Position numbers and translations under genes: made by a program
Part shown: in pieces, positions 6,492-14,238 of the stretch
How the letters are laid out: each line of letters opens with the position of its first letter
Position numbering within the stretch: position 1 is the first letter of the stretch
DNA from: Clostridiaceae bacterium
Lineage (GTDB): Bacteria; Bacillota; Clostridia; Oscillospirales; Acutalibacteraceae
NCBI GenBank assembly: GCA_016293225.1
Contig: JAEDEQ010000019.1
Location: 1 to 25,842 of the forward strand
Reading direction: 5' to 3'
DNA: 25,842 nt
The notes under the pieces: model-generated
The model's input: the letters and a program-made list of their open reading frames with translations, nothing else
What the model was told of the DNA's origin: nothing
Database searches by the model: none

Positions 6492-7709
6492 TCACGCCGC
6501 CTGTTTCTGCCTTTCATCAATCACGGCGTCTTCTGTTTCCAGCATCTTTTCGGCAAATATAGCATATCCCCTGCTCGGCTCGTTTACAAACACATGAGTG
6601 ACAGCGCCGACCAGCTTTTTGTTCTGAATGATAGGACTGCCGCTCATACCCTGAACAATGCCGCCCGTTTTTTCCAAAAGCTTTTTGTCGGTAATTTTAA
6701 TCACCATGTTTCTGTTTTCACTGCTGTCCGGTGAGATTCTTTCAATCTCAATATCGTAATAGGCCGGGCCGTTTTCATCAACAGTTGAAATAATTTTCGC
6801 CTTGCCTGTTCTGACCTCGCTTTTAACCGCCACGGGAAGCTCGCTTTTTTCAAGGTCAACATTTTTCAGCACACCGAACACACCCGAGGCCGTGTTTGCA
6901 TAAAGCTCTCCGAACGCATTGCCCGAAAAGCTGCCGCAAAGCTCTCCTGCTTCGCCTGCTTTTCCCCTGGTACAGCCGTTTATCTTTGCTTCAACCACGT
7001 CTCCCTCGGAAAGCGGAAGTATTTTGCCCGTATCAACATCGCAGATAGCATGGCCGAGTCCGCCGTAAGCGCCGGTTGATTTTTCATAAAATGTCAGTGT
7101 GCCGATTCCTGCGGCACTGTCTCTGATCCAGAGTCCGCCGATATATTTGCCCTGCGCCGCAGAGTATGCCGGAGTAAAGAGCGTTTCATACGACTGACCG
7201 TCTCTTTCAAAAACAATGCGCAGCGGTGCTCCCGAGCTGCCCGAAATAAGCCTTGCCACCTGCGTGTGATCCGTGACCGGAACGGAATCAATGCTGACTA
7301 TAATATCTCCCTTGACAATTCCGGCGTCCTGCGCAGGATAACGTGTTCCCGAAGAAGTGTCCACCTTTTCTGTTGAAACAACAACAACTCCTCTGGTATA
7401 CAGCCGCAGACCGAAAATTTCTCCCGACGGCACAACATACCGTCTCCTGCGAACCTTTACCCGTGAGTTTTTGACGGGAATAGCTTTAAAAAGCTTGACT
7501 TTTACGTTCATTGTTTCTTCTGCGCTGTTTCTTGTTGCAACATCATGTTCGAGCGGATCGAGCGAATAGATTACATTGATTGAAAGACCGCCCGAATCAA
7601 GCGTGCTGAACTCATCGGGAATTGAAAAAAAGCCGAAAACCAAAAGTCCGAGTGAAATTACAACCGCAGAAATTATTAAAAGACGCAAAATTTTTATTGC
7701 TTTGACCAT
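6492..7709 (-). CDS. spoIVB: SpoIVB serine peptidase (SA chymotrypsin fold, PDZ)
   Basis: This 405-aa protein has an N-terminal membrane anchor (about residues 8-30), a PDZ domain (about 100-175, with QDAGIVKGDIIVSID) and a chymotrypsin-like protease domain. The catalytic triad is intact: His220 in GGLGHAICD, Asp341 in KITDKKLLEK and Ser356 in GMSGSPI. The Asp-to-Ser distance of 15 residues matches Bacillus SpoIVB. SpoIVB is secreted from the forespore and cuts SpoIVFA, releasing the SpoIVFB protease that activates sigma-K. GGAGGTGAAAAG precedes the ATG. It sits upstream of spo0A on the same strand, a classical order, and downstream of an operon whose last gene is a CtpB-like protein, the other SpoIVFA-cleaving family in Bacillus. 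Confidence 0.96.
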   Translation of the reverse strand: MVKAIKILRLLIISAVVISLGLLVFGFFSIPDEFSTLDSGGLSINVIYSLDPLEHDVATRNSAEETMNVKVKLFKAIPVKNSRVKVRRRRYVVPSGEIFGLRLYTRGVVVVSTEKVDTSSGTRYPAQDAGIVKGDIIVSIDSVPVTDHTQVARLISGSSGAPLRIVFERDGQSYETLFTPAYSAAQGKYIGGLWIRDSAAGIGTLTFYEKSTGAYGGLGHAICDVDTGKILPLSEGDVVEAKINGCTRGKAGEAGELCGSFSGNAFGELYANTASGVFGVLKNVDLEKSELPVAVKSEVRTGKAKIISTVDENGPAYYDIEIERISPDSSENRNMVIKITDKKLLEKTGGIVQGMSGSPIIQNKKLVGAVTHVFVNEPSRGYAIFAEKMLETEDAVIDERQKQAA

Positions 7710-7789
7710 CTTTTCACCTCCGTGCGGAAATTAAACCGCAATAATAATTTGCACTGAAAAAGCAAACAATATAATCGGAAAATCAAGCC

Positions 7790-7841
7790 GAAAAAAAGAA
7801 AAAAGCCGCAAACCGCAAAGCTGTGCTGTTTGTGACTTTTT
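7790..7841 (-). terminator. Terminator after the S41-like gene (end of the ftsEX operon)
   Basis: On the minus strand AAAAAGTCACAAAC (7841-7828) pairs with GTTTGCGGCTTTTT (7813-7800), with one mismatch and one wobble. Further T-runs follow down to 7790. It separates the ftsEX operon from spoIVB, whose promoter should lie within 7710-7790. No clear sigma-G or sigma-F promoter was recognised there. Confidence 0.65.
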
Positions 7842-7866
7842 GTAAAATCCGTTATAAAACTCCGGT

Positions 7867-9048
7867 TTATTCAGACGCAGTCAGCAAGGCAACCGCGTCA
7901 AGGAACTGGCTGTCAGAGCCTATGTCCGCCGCCGCTGATTTAAGGACTGATTCCTTGTCCGGCGTAAGGCCGGAGGAATTAAAGGTTTCACTTTTATAAG
8001 GCTTGACAATTCCGACCGAAAGCAAAACAGCATTGCCGTCCGTAAGCTTAAACGCTTTCGGAACGAGCGCAACGCCCTTTGTTTTGGTTCCGACAAGAGC
8101 GCCCTTTGAAAAATCACGGATATTGCAGGCAAAAAGCTCCGCGGCAGCTTCGGTTTTTTCGTTAATAAGAACAGCAGTAGGCAAGCCAACCTCTCCGGCT
8201 GTTGTAACAAATTTTTCAACAACATTTCCTTTGCTGTCCAGAACACTCGCCGCCGGAACTGCGGAATCATTGACGGGAACAAAAATATCAAGCGCGTCCA
8301 TTGCGTTTTCATAATTGGTGCTTGAATTGTTCCTGACGTCTATGACCAGCGCACCGATTTTTGAAGAAGTCAGGGACTCAACCGCAGCCTCAACCTGATT
8401 TGCCGTTGTTGAATAAAACTCATTTATTCTGATATATCCGACGTTGCCGTACGTCTTTGAAAGCACGGACTGCGCCTCATAGCCTTTGATTATGTTGACC
8501 GTTGTCTCTGTATTATTGCGCTTATATGTAATATTAACGGCAGTGAGCTTATCTCCCTCAAGCTTTGCGGAAAGCTCCTCGTAATTATTCGCGTCAAGCA
8601 TTATTCCGTCAAAAGCAATTATGACGTCGCCCACACGAAGTCCGCTGCTTTTGGCCGGAGAACCGCTGTATACCGCAGTAATCCTTATACGGTTATCGGA
8701 GGTTTTTTCGCTTTTTATTCCAATTCCGTACATATTGCCCTGAATCCCGGAAACATATTCGGCATACTCATCGGCGGTCATGAATTTTGAAAAAGGGTCC
8801 TTAAGCCCTGCAACATAGCCTCCGGCAAGCGCCGCTTTGAGACTTGCTTCGTCACTGCCCGAATAATAGTTGTTCTTAATTACGCCGTCAAGCTCATCAA
8901 GAATCTCATACCGCTCAAGCTTTTCGGGCAGTCCTTTTAAGATATTATTGTATTCCTTGTTGACAATGCCCATTGTTACCGCGCTTGAAACCGCAACGGC
9001 AAGAATAAGTATACCGACAGCAAGCCCCAATGATATTTTTTTGTTCAT
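7867..9048 (-). CDS. CtpA/CtpB-like S41 protease homologue, catalytic residues lost
   Basis: This 393-aa protein has an N-terminal membrane anchor (about residues 7-27), an S41 N-terminal helical part, a PDZ domain (about 100-170, with AKSSGLRVGDVIIAFDGI) and an S41 core. The fold is that of carboxy-terminal processing proteases, which use a Ser-Lys-Gln triad. Here the Ser position (in N-E-x-x-x-S-A-S-E) is Ala301, the Lys 25 residues later is Val326 and the Gln four further is Pro330. The usual LRNNPGG also reads VRNNSST. The reading frame is intact, so this looks like a retained pseudo-protease. ATG at 9048 is preferred, with GGGGAG upstream; the longer frame from 9120 is unlikely. It is the last gene of the ftsEX operon, a position where an S41 protease is common in Firmicutes. 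Confidence 0.88.
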   Translation of the reverse strand: MNKKISLGLAVGILILAVAVSSAVTMGIVNKEYNNILKGLPEKLERYEILDELDGVIKNNYYSGSDEASLKAALAGGYVAGLKDPFSKFMTADEYAEYVSGIQGNMYGIGIKSEKTSDNRIRITAVYSGSPAKSSGLRVGDVIIAFDGIMLDANNYEELSAKLEGDKLTAVNITYKRNNTETTVNIIKGYEAQSVLSKTYGNVGYIRINEFYSTTANQVEAAVESLTSSKIGALVIDVRNNSSTNYENAMDALDIFVPVNDSAVPAASVLDSKGNVVEKFVTTAGEVGLPTAVLINEKTEAAAELFACNIRDFSKGALVGTKTKGVALVPKAFKLTDGNAVLLSVGIVKPYKSETFNSSGLTPDKESVLKSAAADIGSDSQFLDAVALLTASE

Positions 9049-9116
9049 AGCCCTCTCCCCTCTTAAAAACCAAAGGAACAGCGACGAGCGCCGTCCCTTT
9101 GGAAATTTCTGAATTA

Positions 9117-10529
9117 TCACGGTTTTGAAACATAGTTCGCGGGATTCTGCTTTTCACCGTTATAACGCACCTCAAAATGAAGATGCGGACCGGTGGAATT
9201 GCCAGTGCTTCCGACATTTGCAATCTGTTGACCCTTTGCAACCTGCTGACCGGTTTCAACACAAAGGCTTGAGCAGTGTCCGTATACGGTTGAAAAACCG
9301 TCTCCGTGGTCAATAACAACATACCGTCCGTAGCCGGTTGTTCCCCAGACGGCCGCAATTACCGTTCCGGCACGGGAGGCATAGATGGGCTTTCCGTATA
9401 CGCCGCTTGCAGAGATATCCATTCCTCCGTGGAAGCTCCAGCCGGAGATGGACGCGCTTCTGTTGCCGTACGGACTGCTGATATAGCAGTCTATTTTTCC
9501 GAGCGGCCATGCCCAGCTGTCGTTGCACTGATACACCTTTCCACCGGAAACAGTCTGATTGTTTGAACCGGAGGACGGAGAACCGGCTGAAACAGTGGTT
9601 GAGGCAGGGTCATTGTTTGAAGCATAAAGCGTTGTTCCCTGAGTTGTCGGTACCTCGGATGCCTGATAGTTGAGGATAATCGACTCAATTTCCTTATCGG
9701 CAGCCAGACGTTCAGCTTCAAGATTCCTGATGTAGTTTTCATAAACCGCACTGTTTTTGTCAAGCTGAGCTATATAGCTTTCAACATCGGCATAATCTTT
9801 TTCAAGCTCCTTGACCGCTTTTTCATACTCGGTCTTCTTAACATTGAGCTGCGCCTTGCTTTCAATGCACTCTTTTTTGTTCAGTGTGACTTCGTTTTGC
9901 TTGTCGTTGAGCTTTGTCTGCTTTTTTTCAAGCGTGGCCTTGGTCTTTTTGAGAACAGCAACCTCGCTTTTAAATCGGTCAATAACCTTTTTATCGTTCT
10001 CGCTCATGCGCTTCATCATCTCAAGCCTTGTCAGGAACGAAGCGAGGCTGTCAGCGCCCATGAGAATCTTTAAGGCGGAATCATTGCCGGTAACATATGC
10101 GGCGCGCATTTTTTGCGAAAGCTGAGTTTTTGAGCTTTTGATGCTGTTAACGGTTTTGTCAATCTGTTCGGCGGCAATGGTTATCTCGTCATTTATTACG
10201 TCAATTTCGGTGTTGAGCTGCTTGAGCTGCTTTTCAAGTGTATCAATCTCAGCGTCAAGCTCTTCAACCTGAGCTTTCAGGTTTGTTGCCTTTTTTTCAT
10301 TGGCGTCAATCTGGCTTTTAAGTGTATCAAGATATTCCTGCTGAGACTCCTTCTTGCCTTTCAGCTCGGAAAGCCTGCTCTTGTTATTTTCTATCTCGCC
10401 GTCTATCCTTTCGAGCTCGGCCTCAAGCTCCTGCCTTGTTGCGGCACGGGCAATGGGCAACGGCACGGCGCAGAACGCCGCGCTGAAAAGAAGAGCTATG
10501 CACAGCAGTGCCGCAATTTTTCTTTTCAT
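9117..10529 (-). CDS. Coiled-coil M23 murein hydrolase / activator (EnvC-PcsB-CwlO-like partner of FtsEX)
   Basis: This 470-aa secreted protein has a signal peptide (about residues 1-30, ending near PIARA), a very long coiled coil (about 33-290), a Ser/Thr/Asn-rich linker and a C-terminal LytM/M23 domain (about 340-470). All metal ligands and catalytic histidines are present: His367 and Asp371 in HGGMD, His418 in VYGH, and His449 and His451 in HLHF. It may therefore be an active endopeptidase rather than a degenerate EnvC-type activator. In FtsEX systems the coiled coil docks on the extracellular loop of FtsX, and ATP hydrolysis by FtsE gates cell-wall cutting at division. ATG at 10529 is chosen because AAGGAGG lies 9 nt upstream; an in-frame TTG two codons earlier is less well placed. 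It follows ftsX directly. Confidence 0.93.
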   Translation of the reverse strand: MKRKIAALLCIALLFSAAFCAVPLPIARAATRQELEAELERIDGEIENNKSRLSELKGKKESQQEYLDTLKSQIDANEKKATNLKAQVEELDAEIDTLEKQLKQLNTEIDVINDEITIAAEQIDKTVNSIKSSKTQLSQKMRAAYVTGNDSALKILMGADSLASFLTRLEMMKRMSENDKKVIDRFKSEVAVLKKTKATLEKKQTKLNDKQNEVTLNKKECIESKAQLNVKKTEYEKAVKELEKDYADVESYIAQLDKNSAVYENYIRNLEAERLAADKEIESIILNYQASEVPTTQGTTLYASNNDPASTTVSAGSPSSGSNNQTVSGGKVYQCNDSWAWPLGKIDCYISSPYGNRSASISGWSFHGGMDISASGVYGKPIYASRAGTVIAAVWGTTGYGRYVVIDHGDGFSTVYGHCSSLCVETGQQVAKGQQIANVGSTGNSTGPHLHFEVRYNGEKQNPANYVSKP

Positions 10530-10600
10530 CACCAAAAACCTCCTTTTGACGGTCGCAGAACAACATAAACTGTGTAAGGAAAGGGCCTGGAAAGCAAACC

Positions 10601-11572
10601 TCAGATATCGTTTGCCTCGCTGCCTTCCTTTTTAAGATATTTCCTGATGGAAACAACGCTTCCGAAAGAACCGAGAAGCATACCGGAAACAAAATATCCG
10701 ATAACGAGAACATACCAGAAATCGGAAATTTGAACAACCGAGCTTCCGAAAAGGGAGAACAACGAATTGAGCGCGTCGCCCTCGGTAATTTCAACAACAT
10801 AGGTCAGCACCATTGCAATCAGGCCGGATATAAGACCTATTGCTATACCCTCAATCATGAACGGCCAGCAAATGAAAACATTCGTTGCTCCGACCGATTT
10901 CATGACCTGAATATCAACCTTCCTCGAAACCATTGTAATTTTGATTGTATTTGCAATAATGAACAGCGAAACAACAATCAATATGGCAACAATAATGAGA
11001 CAGATGAAGGTCACGGATTTTTGCAGCGTTGATATCTGCTTAATTATCTCCTGGCTTTCGCGGACGGATTCAACGTTTGCAACCGCTTTAATGGCGGCAA
11101 GTGTGGTTGAAAACTCCCCAATATTGCTGACTGTTATGCGGTATGAGTCGGGAAGCGGATTTTCGATAACGCCGTCAATCATATTGCGTTCAACGCCGAA
11201 ATCCTCAAGCTGCTCGTTAAAGCCCTCCTCCTTTGAAACGTACTGAACCTCGGTAACATTCGGGATTGCTTTGAGGTCGGCTTGAACCTGCTTTTTCGCC
11301 GTTTCGTCAATGCCGTCCTTGACAAAGGCAACAACAACATTCTGCTTTTCAACATCGGAAACAAGGGTTCTCATATTGAAAAGCAGCAAAAACGAAACGC
11401 CGATGAGAAGCAGGCAGGCGGTAAGAACACTGATTGAGGAAAGCGACATGCTCCTGTTTGCAACAAGGTTGCGAAAGCCCATTTTTGTAAGGTACGAAGT
11501 GTTAAGTCCGCCGGAAGAACCGGAGCGGCCCTTTTTCTTTTTTGCTTTAGTCTTTGCCGTATTATTCGCCAT
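10601..11572 (-). CDS. ftsX: FtsX, division ABC transporter-like permease
   Basis: This 323-aa protein has four membrane helices (about 46-66, 187-209, 233-259 and 285-306) and one large extracytoplasmic loop (about 70-185) between the first two, the FtsX layout. That loop is where the M23 partner would bind. The cytoplasmic N-terminus carries an unusual Lys-rich stretch (KTKAKKKKGR) before the conserved YLTKMGFRNLVANRSMS. ATG at 11572 is used: AAGGAGG lies 9 nt upstream. The gene overlaps the end of ftsE by 11 bp, so the ATPase and permease are co-translated. Confidence 0.95.
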   Translation of the reverse strand: MANNTAKTKAKKKKGRSGSSGGLNTSYLTKMGFRNLVANRSMSLSSISVLTACLLLIGVSFLLLFNMRTLVSDVEKQNVVVAFVKDGIDETAKKQVQADLKAIPNVTEVQYVSKEEGFNEQLEDFGVERNMIDGVIENPLPDSYRITVSNIGEFSTTLAAIKAVANVESVRESQEIIKQISTLQKSVTFICLIIVAILIVVSLFIIANTIKITMVSRKVDIQVMKSVGATNVFICWPFMIEGIAIGLISGLIAMVLTYVVEITEGDALNSLFSLFGSSVVQISDFWYVLVIGYFVSGMLLGSFGSVVSIRKYLKKEGSEANDI

Positions 11573-12383
11573 CGTTTTCACCCTCCTTTTTGAGCTGCGC
11601 CTGAACCTGTGCGTGAGCGGCCGCAATTTCTGCGCCTGCATTGGCGGCGGCGCTTTCAACGCTGCTTACGGCAACAGGTTTTGCCGGCTGAGCAGGAGCG
11701 GATTTAAGCTTTGAGCGCGGAGGGACATCCGAAACAATTTTTCCGTTTTCAATGGTTACAATCCTGTGGTCAAACTGGTGAACCAATTCAAGGTCGTGGG
11801 TAACAACAACAACCGTTGCTCCGAGCGCATTAATTTTGTCAAACAGCGTCATGATATCGCCGGAAAGGACGGGGTCGAGGTTTCCGGTGGGCTCGTCCGC
11901 GATAATTACCGCGGGATTGTTAACCAGAGCACGCGCGATTGCAACTCTCTGCCGTTCGCCGGTGGAGAGCTGATTGGGGAAGTTCCTTGCTTTTCCGGAA
12001 AGGTCAACAAGCTTGAGCACATAGCGCACGCGCTTTGTAATTTTCCTTTCGCCCATTCCGATAACGCGAAGCGCAAACGCAACGTTATCATAAACGGTCA
12101 TTTTTGGAATTAGCCTGAAATCCTGGAAAACAATGCCGAGCATTCTGCGAAGATACGGAAGCTCGCGGCGCTTCATTTCGGTAAGATTATACGGACCGAC
12201 GGTAACAACACCGGTATCAACCTTTTCCTGACCCATAATTACGCTCAGAAAGGAGCTTTTGCCGGCGCCGGAAGCACCGACAACAAAAACGAACTCGCCG
12301 TCGTCAATCCTGACATTGACGTTATCAAGAGCAACGGCTCCGTTTGTTTTATACTTCATTGTTACGTTTTTAAATTCAATCAT
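11562..12383 (-). CDS. ftsE: FtsE, division ABC ATPase with C-terminal extension
   Basis: This 273-aa ABC ATPase has Walker A GASGAGKS (36-43), Q-loop Gln87, signature LSTGERQ (139-145), Walker B VIIADE (159-164) and switch His196. FtsE drives FtsX and the periplasmic/extracellular hydrolase partner. Typical FtsE ends near residue 225. This one continues for about 55 residues (219-273), first Pro/Lys-rich, then Ala-rich and finally acidic. ATG at 12383 is preferred over an in-frame TTG at 12401; only a modest ribosome site (AAAGTGG) is visible. The gene follows the PucR-type regulator after 70 nt that include a GC-rich hairpin. Confidence 0.95.
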   Translation of the reverse strand: MIEFKNVTMKYKTNGAVALDNVNVRIDDGEFVFVVGASGAGKSSFLSVIMGQEKVDTGVVTVGPYNLTEMKRRELPYLRRMLGIVFQDFRLIPKMTVYDNVAFALRVIGMGERKITKRVRYVLKLVDLSGKARNFPNQLSTGERQRVAIARALVNNPAVIIADEPTGNLDPVLSGDIMTLFDKINALGATVVVVTHDLELVHQFDHRIVTIENGKIVSDVPPRSKLKSAPAQPAKPVAVSSVESAAANAGAEIAAAHAQVQAQLKKEGENDGE

Positions 12384-12411
12384 TTTAAACCACTTTCGCA
12401 AAAATATTTAT

Positions 12412-12438
12412 GCCGCGTCTGCTGCCTGTCCGCGCGGC
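12412..12438 (-). terminator. GC-rich hairpin between the PucR-type gene and ftsE
   Basis: GCCGCG and CGCGGC (12412-12417 and 12433-12438) can form a 6-bp stem in the minus-strand transcript. An A/T-rich tail containing five T follows. It could be a weak terminator or attenuator that lowers ftsE expression relative to the regulator. Confidence 0.35.
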
Positions 12439-12453
12439 GGAAACGCAAAAAAA

Positions 12454-13539
12454 TCAATACTTGACCGGTTTTGCGTCAAGATACTTTTTGACCATGAGAG
12501 CAACCTTGAAAACGATTGCGTCGTCAAATTCCCTCAAATCAAGTCCGGTGAGCTTTTTAATCTTTTCAAGTCTGTAAACCAAAGTGTTCCTGTGGACAAA
12601 AAGCTTTCTTGATGTTTCGGAAACATTGAGGTTGTTTTCAAAAAACTTCTGAATGGTGAAGAGAGTTTCATGATCAAGGCCGACGATTGAGCCTTTTTTA
12701 AAGATCTCCTTGAGGAACATTTCGCAAAGCGTTGTCGGAAGCTGATAAATAAGTCTTGCAATACCGAGATTTTCATAGGTTACAATCGTTTTTTCGGTGT
12801 CAAAAACCTTTCCGACTTCAAGGGCTATCTGCGCCTCCTTGAACGAGCGCGGAAGATCCTTGATACCCACAACGATTGAGCCGATACCGATAATGGAATT
12901 GACATAATACTCGGTATGAAGCGAATCAACTATTGAGCGCGCAAGCTTTTCAAGATCCTTGATATCGTTTCCACTGCGCACTTCCTTAACAAGTACAATG
13001 TCATTTTCATTAATATTGATGACAAGGTCCTTTGCCTTGTCCGGGAAGAGCTTTGAAACGGCCTCATTAACGGAGACATCGCTTCTTTCCACAGTCCTTA
13101 TCAGAAGAACGCAGCGGGAGACCTCATTATTGAGTCCGAGCTCACGGGTCTTGAGATAGATATCGCCGGGAAGAATATTATCGAGAATAACGTTCTTGAT
13201 AAAGTTGCTTCTGTCATATTTTTCATCGTAATACTGCTTGATATTATTGAGAGAAACCGCAATCAGGCGCGCATAATTAGCGGCGGCCTCATCGTCGCCG
13301 TCAACAAAAACGGCGGCGTCGGGATGAAGCTGCATACCGATGGCTATAAACGTCCTTGAACCGATAACCTTAGGTTCAAAAGAAGAAATCTCGTCCTTAA
13401 ACTCGGCAAAGCCCGTCTCACCGATACGGCCGAGATCGCTGCAGCAAATCACGGTGCCGGTATTATCGACAACTCCGATTGTTCTGTCGATAGCGTCCTT
13501 CATCTGATGAATAATGCCTTGGAACAACCTATTTGACAT
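12454..13539 (-). CDS. PucR/CdaR-type transcriptional regulator
   Basis: This 361-aa protein has an N-terminal sensor-like region (about 1-110, with GVVDNTGTVICCSDLG), a CdaR GGDEF-like middle domain (about 130-260) and the PucR C-terminal helix-turn-helix (about 293-352, with SETSRKLFVHRNTLVYRLEK, then a terminal helix LDLREFDDAI). Known members answer to small molecules such as sugar diacids or purine breakdown products. The ligand here cannot be read. GGAGGG lies 7 nt before the ATG. As first gene of the ftsE-ftsX-M23-S41 cluster with the only evident promoter of the operon, it may control cell-wall remodelling or simply be co-transcribed. That link is an inference from position. Confidence 0.88.
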   Translation of the reverse strand: MSNRLFQGIIHQMKDAIDRTIGVVDNTGTVICCSDLGRIGETGFAEFKDEISSFEPKVIGSRTFIAIGMQLHPDAAVFVDGDDEAAANYARLIAVSLNNIKQYYDEKYDRSNFIKNVILDNILPGDIYLKTRELGLNNEVSRCVLLIRTVERSDVSVNEAVSKLFPDKAKDLVININENDIVLVKEVRSGNDIKDLEKLARSIVDSLHTEYYVNSIIGIGSIVVGIKDLPRSFKEAQIALEVGKVFDTEKTIVTYENLGIARLIYQLPTTLCEMFLKEIFKKGSIVGLDHETLFTIQKFFENNLNVSETSRKLFVHRNTLVYRLEKIKKLTGLDLREFDDAIVFKVALMVKKYLDAKPVKY

Positions 13540-13601
13540 TTAATATCCCTCCAACCATTCAAAAAATGGATTTATACAATTTGACTATCGTCACTTTTAC
13601 C

Positions 13602-13630
13602 ATTTTACACAATCTATCGGCATTTTGCAA
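13602..13630 (-). promoter_or_regulatory. Sigma-A promoter of the PucR-ftsEX operon
   Basis: On the minus strand TTGCAA (13630-13625), a 17-bp spacer and TAAAAT (13607-13602). It lies about 65 bp upstream of the regulator's start codon. The DNA further upstream (13640-13760) is rich in A and T tracts, which could act as an UP-type element or be bent. Confidence 0.6.
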
Positions 13631-13903
13631 TATAAAACAGTAAATTTTTTAGATATTTTTTCATAAAAAATCTGTAAACAAGATTTTTTTTGTAAAAAAC
13701 ATCATTTTTTTTTTTTAAACTGCTGTTTTTTCGTCAACTTTAACATTGTATAAATTCACTATAGAAAAAGATAAAACAGGTGTTTTAATTACAAATAGGA
13801 TTCATTTCCAAAACAGATGTGCATTTTGACTAATGAAAGATTAGCATTATCACCTAAAAGATAACTAAAACAAAGCTTAATGCGAGCGCAAGCGAGTACA
13901 ATA
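13631..13903. other. AT-rich non-coding stretch
   Basis: No gene is supported here. There are long T-runs on the plus strand (13683-13692 and 13708-13719). A GC-rich patch AGCGCAAGCGAG near 13885 lies close to the microprotein terminator. Nothing else was recognised. Confidence 0.3.
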
Positions 13904-13935
13904 AAAGAGACAGACAAAAAACTGCCTGCCTCTTT
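13897..13935 (-). terminator. Terminator of the 31-codon microprotein gene
   Basis: On the minus strand AAAGAGGCAG (13935-13926) pairs with CTGTCTCTTT (13913-13904) with one G-T wobble, and the transcript continues TTATT. The stem begins 27 nt after the stop codon. Confidence 0.65.
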
Positions 13936-13961
13936 CGCTGAATTATTAAGTAATAATACAA

Positions 13962-14057
13962 TTATTCACCATATTTTGCTGCGGGTTCGCCGAACAGAAT
14001 TGCGAAAATTGATTCAAAAAACTCACGGATTTTTGCGATGATTAAATCGATTCCCAT
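13962..14057 (-). CDS. Amphipathic microprotein, 31 aa
   Basis: The predicted peptide starts MGIDLIIAKIREFFES and ends with a short Gly/Pro/Ala/Lys tail. Hydrophobic residues recur every three to four positions, so residues 3-23 should form one amphipathic helix. That suits membrane-surface binding, as in phenol-soluble modulin-like or SpoVM-like peptides, but I cannot assign a family. Expression evidence is strong: AAGGAGGTG lies 7 nt before the ATG, a promoter with a 17-bp spacer lies at 14091-14119 and a terminator at 13904-13935. It is too short for ordinary gene calling. Alternatives are a type I toxin, a small sporulation or envelope peptide, or a secreted peptide without leader. The neighbouring glycosidase ends in a similar helix. 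Confidence 0.75.
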   Translation of the reverse strand: MGIDLIIAKIREFFESIFAILFGEPAAKYGE

Positions 14058-14090
14058 TAAAACACACCTCCTTCTGTTTATCGTAACTGT

Positions 14091-14119
14091 ATCTTAACAC
14101 ACCTTTAACAGAAAGTCAA
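14091..14119 (-). promoter_or_regulatory. Sigma-A promoter of the microprotein gene
   Basis: On the minus strand TTGACT (14119-14114), a 17-bp spacer and TAAGAT (14096-14091). The predicted leader is about 30 nt and contains the consensus-like ribosome site. Confidence 0.75.
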
Positions 14120-14238
14120 TACTTAATTCAAAAAAAATTCATTTTTTTGGGGGCAAGTATCAAACACGGTATCAATTTTTTTAGTATAAATTTCTCCGAC
14201 TGAAACGAAACAGCGATTTTTATATAAGACCAGCCTCA

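Noticed and set aside
13683..13800. CRISPR-like or tandem repeat in the T-rich stretch
   Set aside because: Only homopolymer A/T tracts, no repeated unit with spacers. No CRISPR array was seen anywhere in the window.
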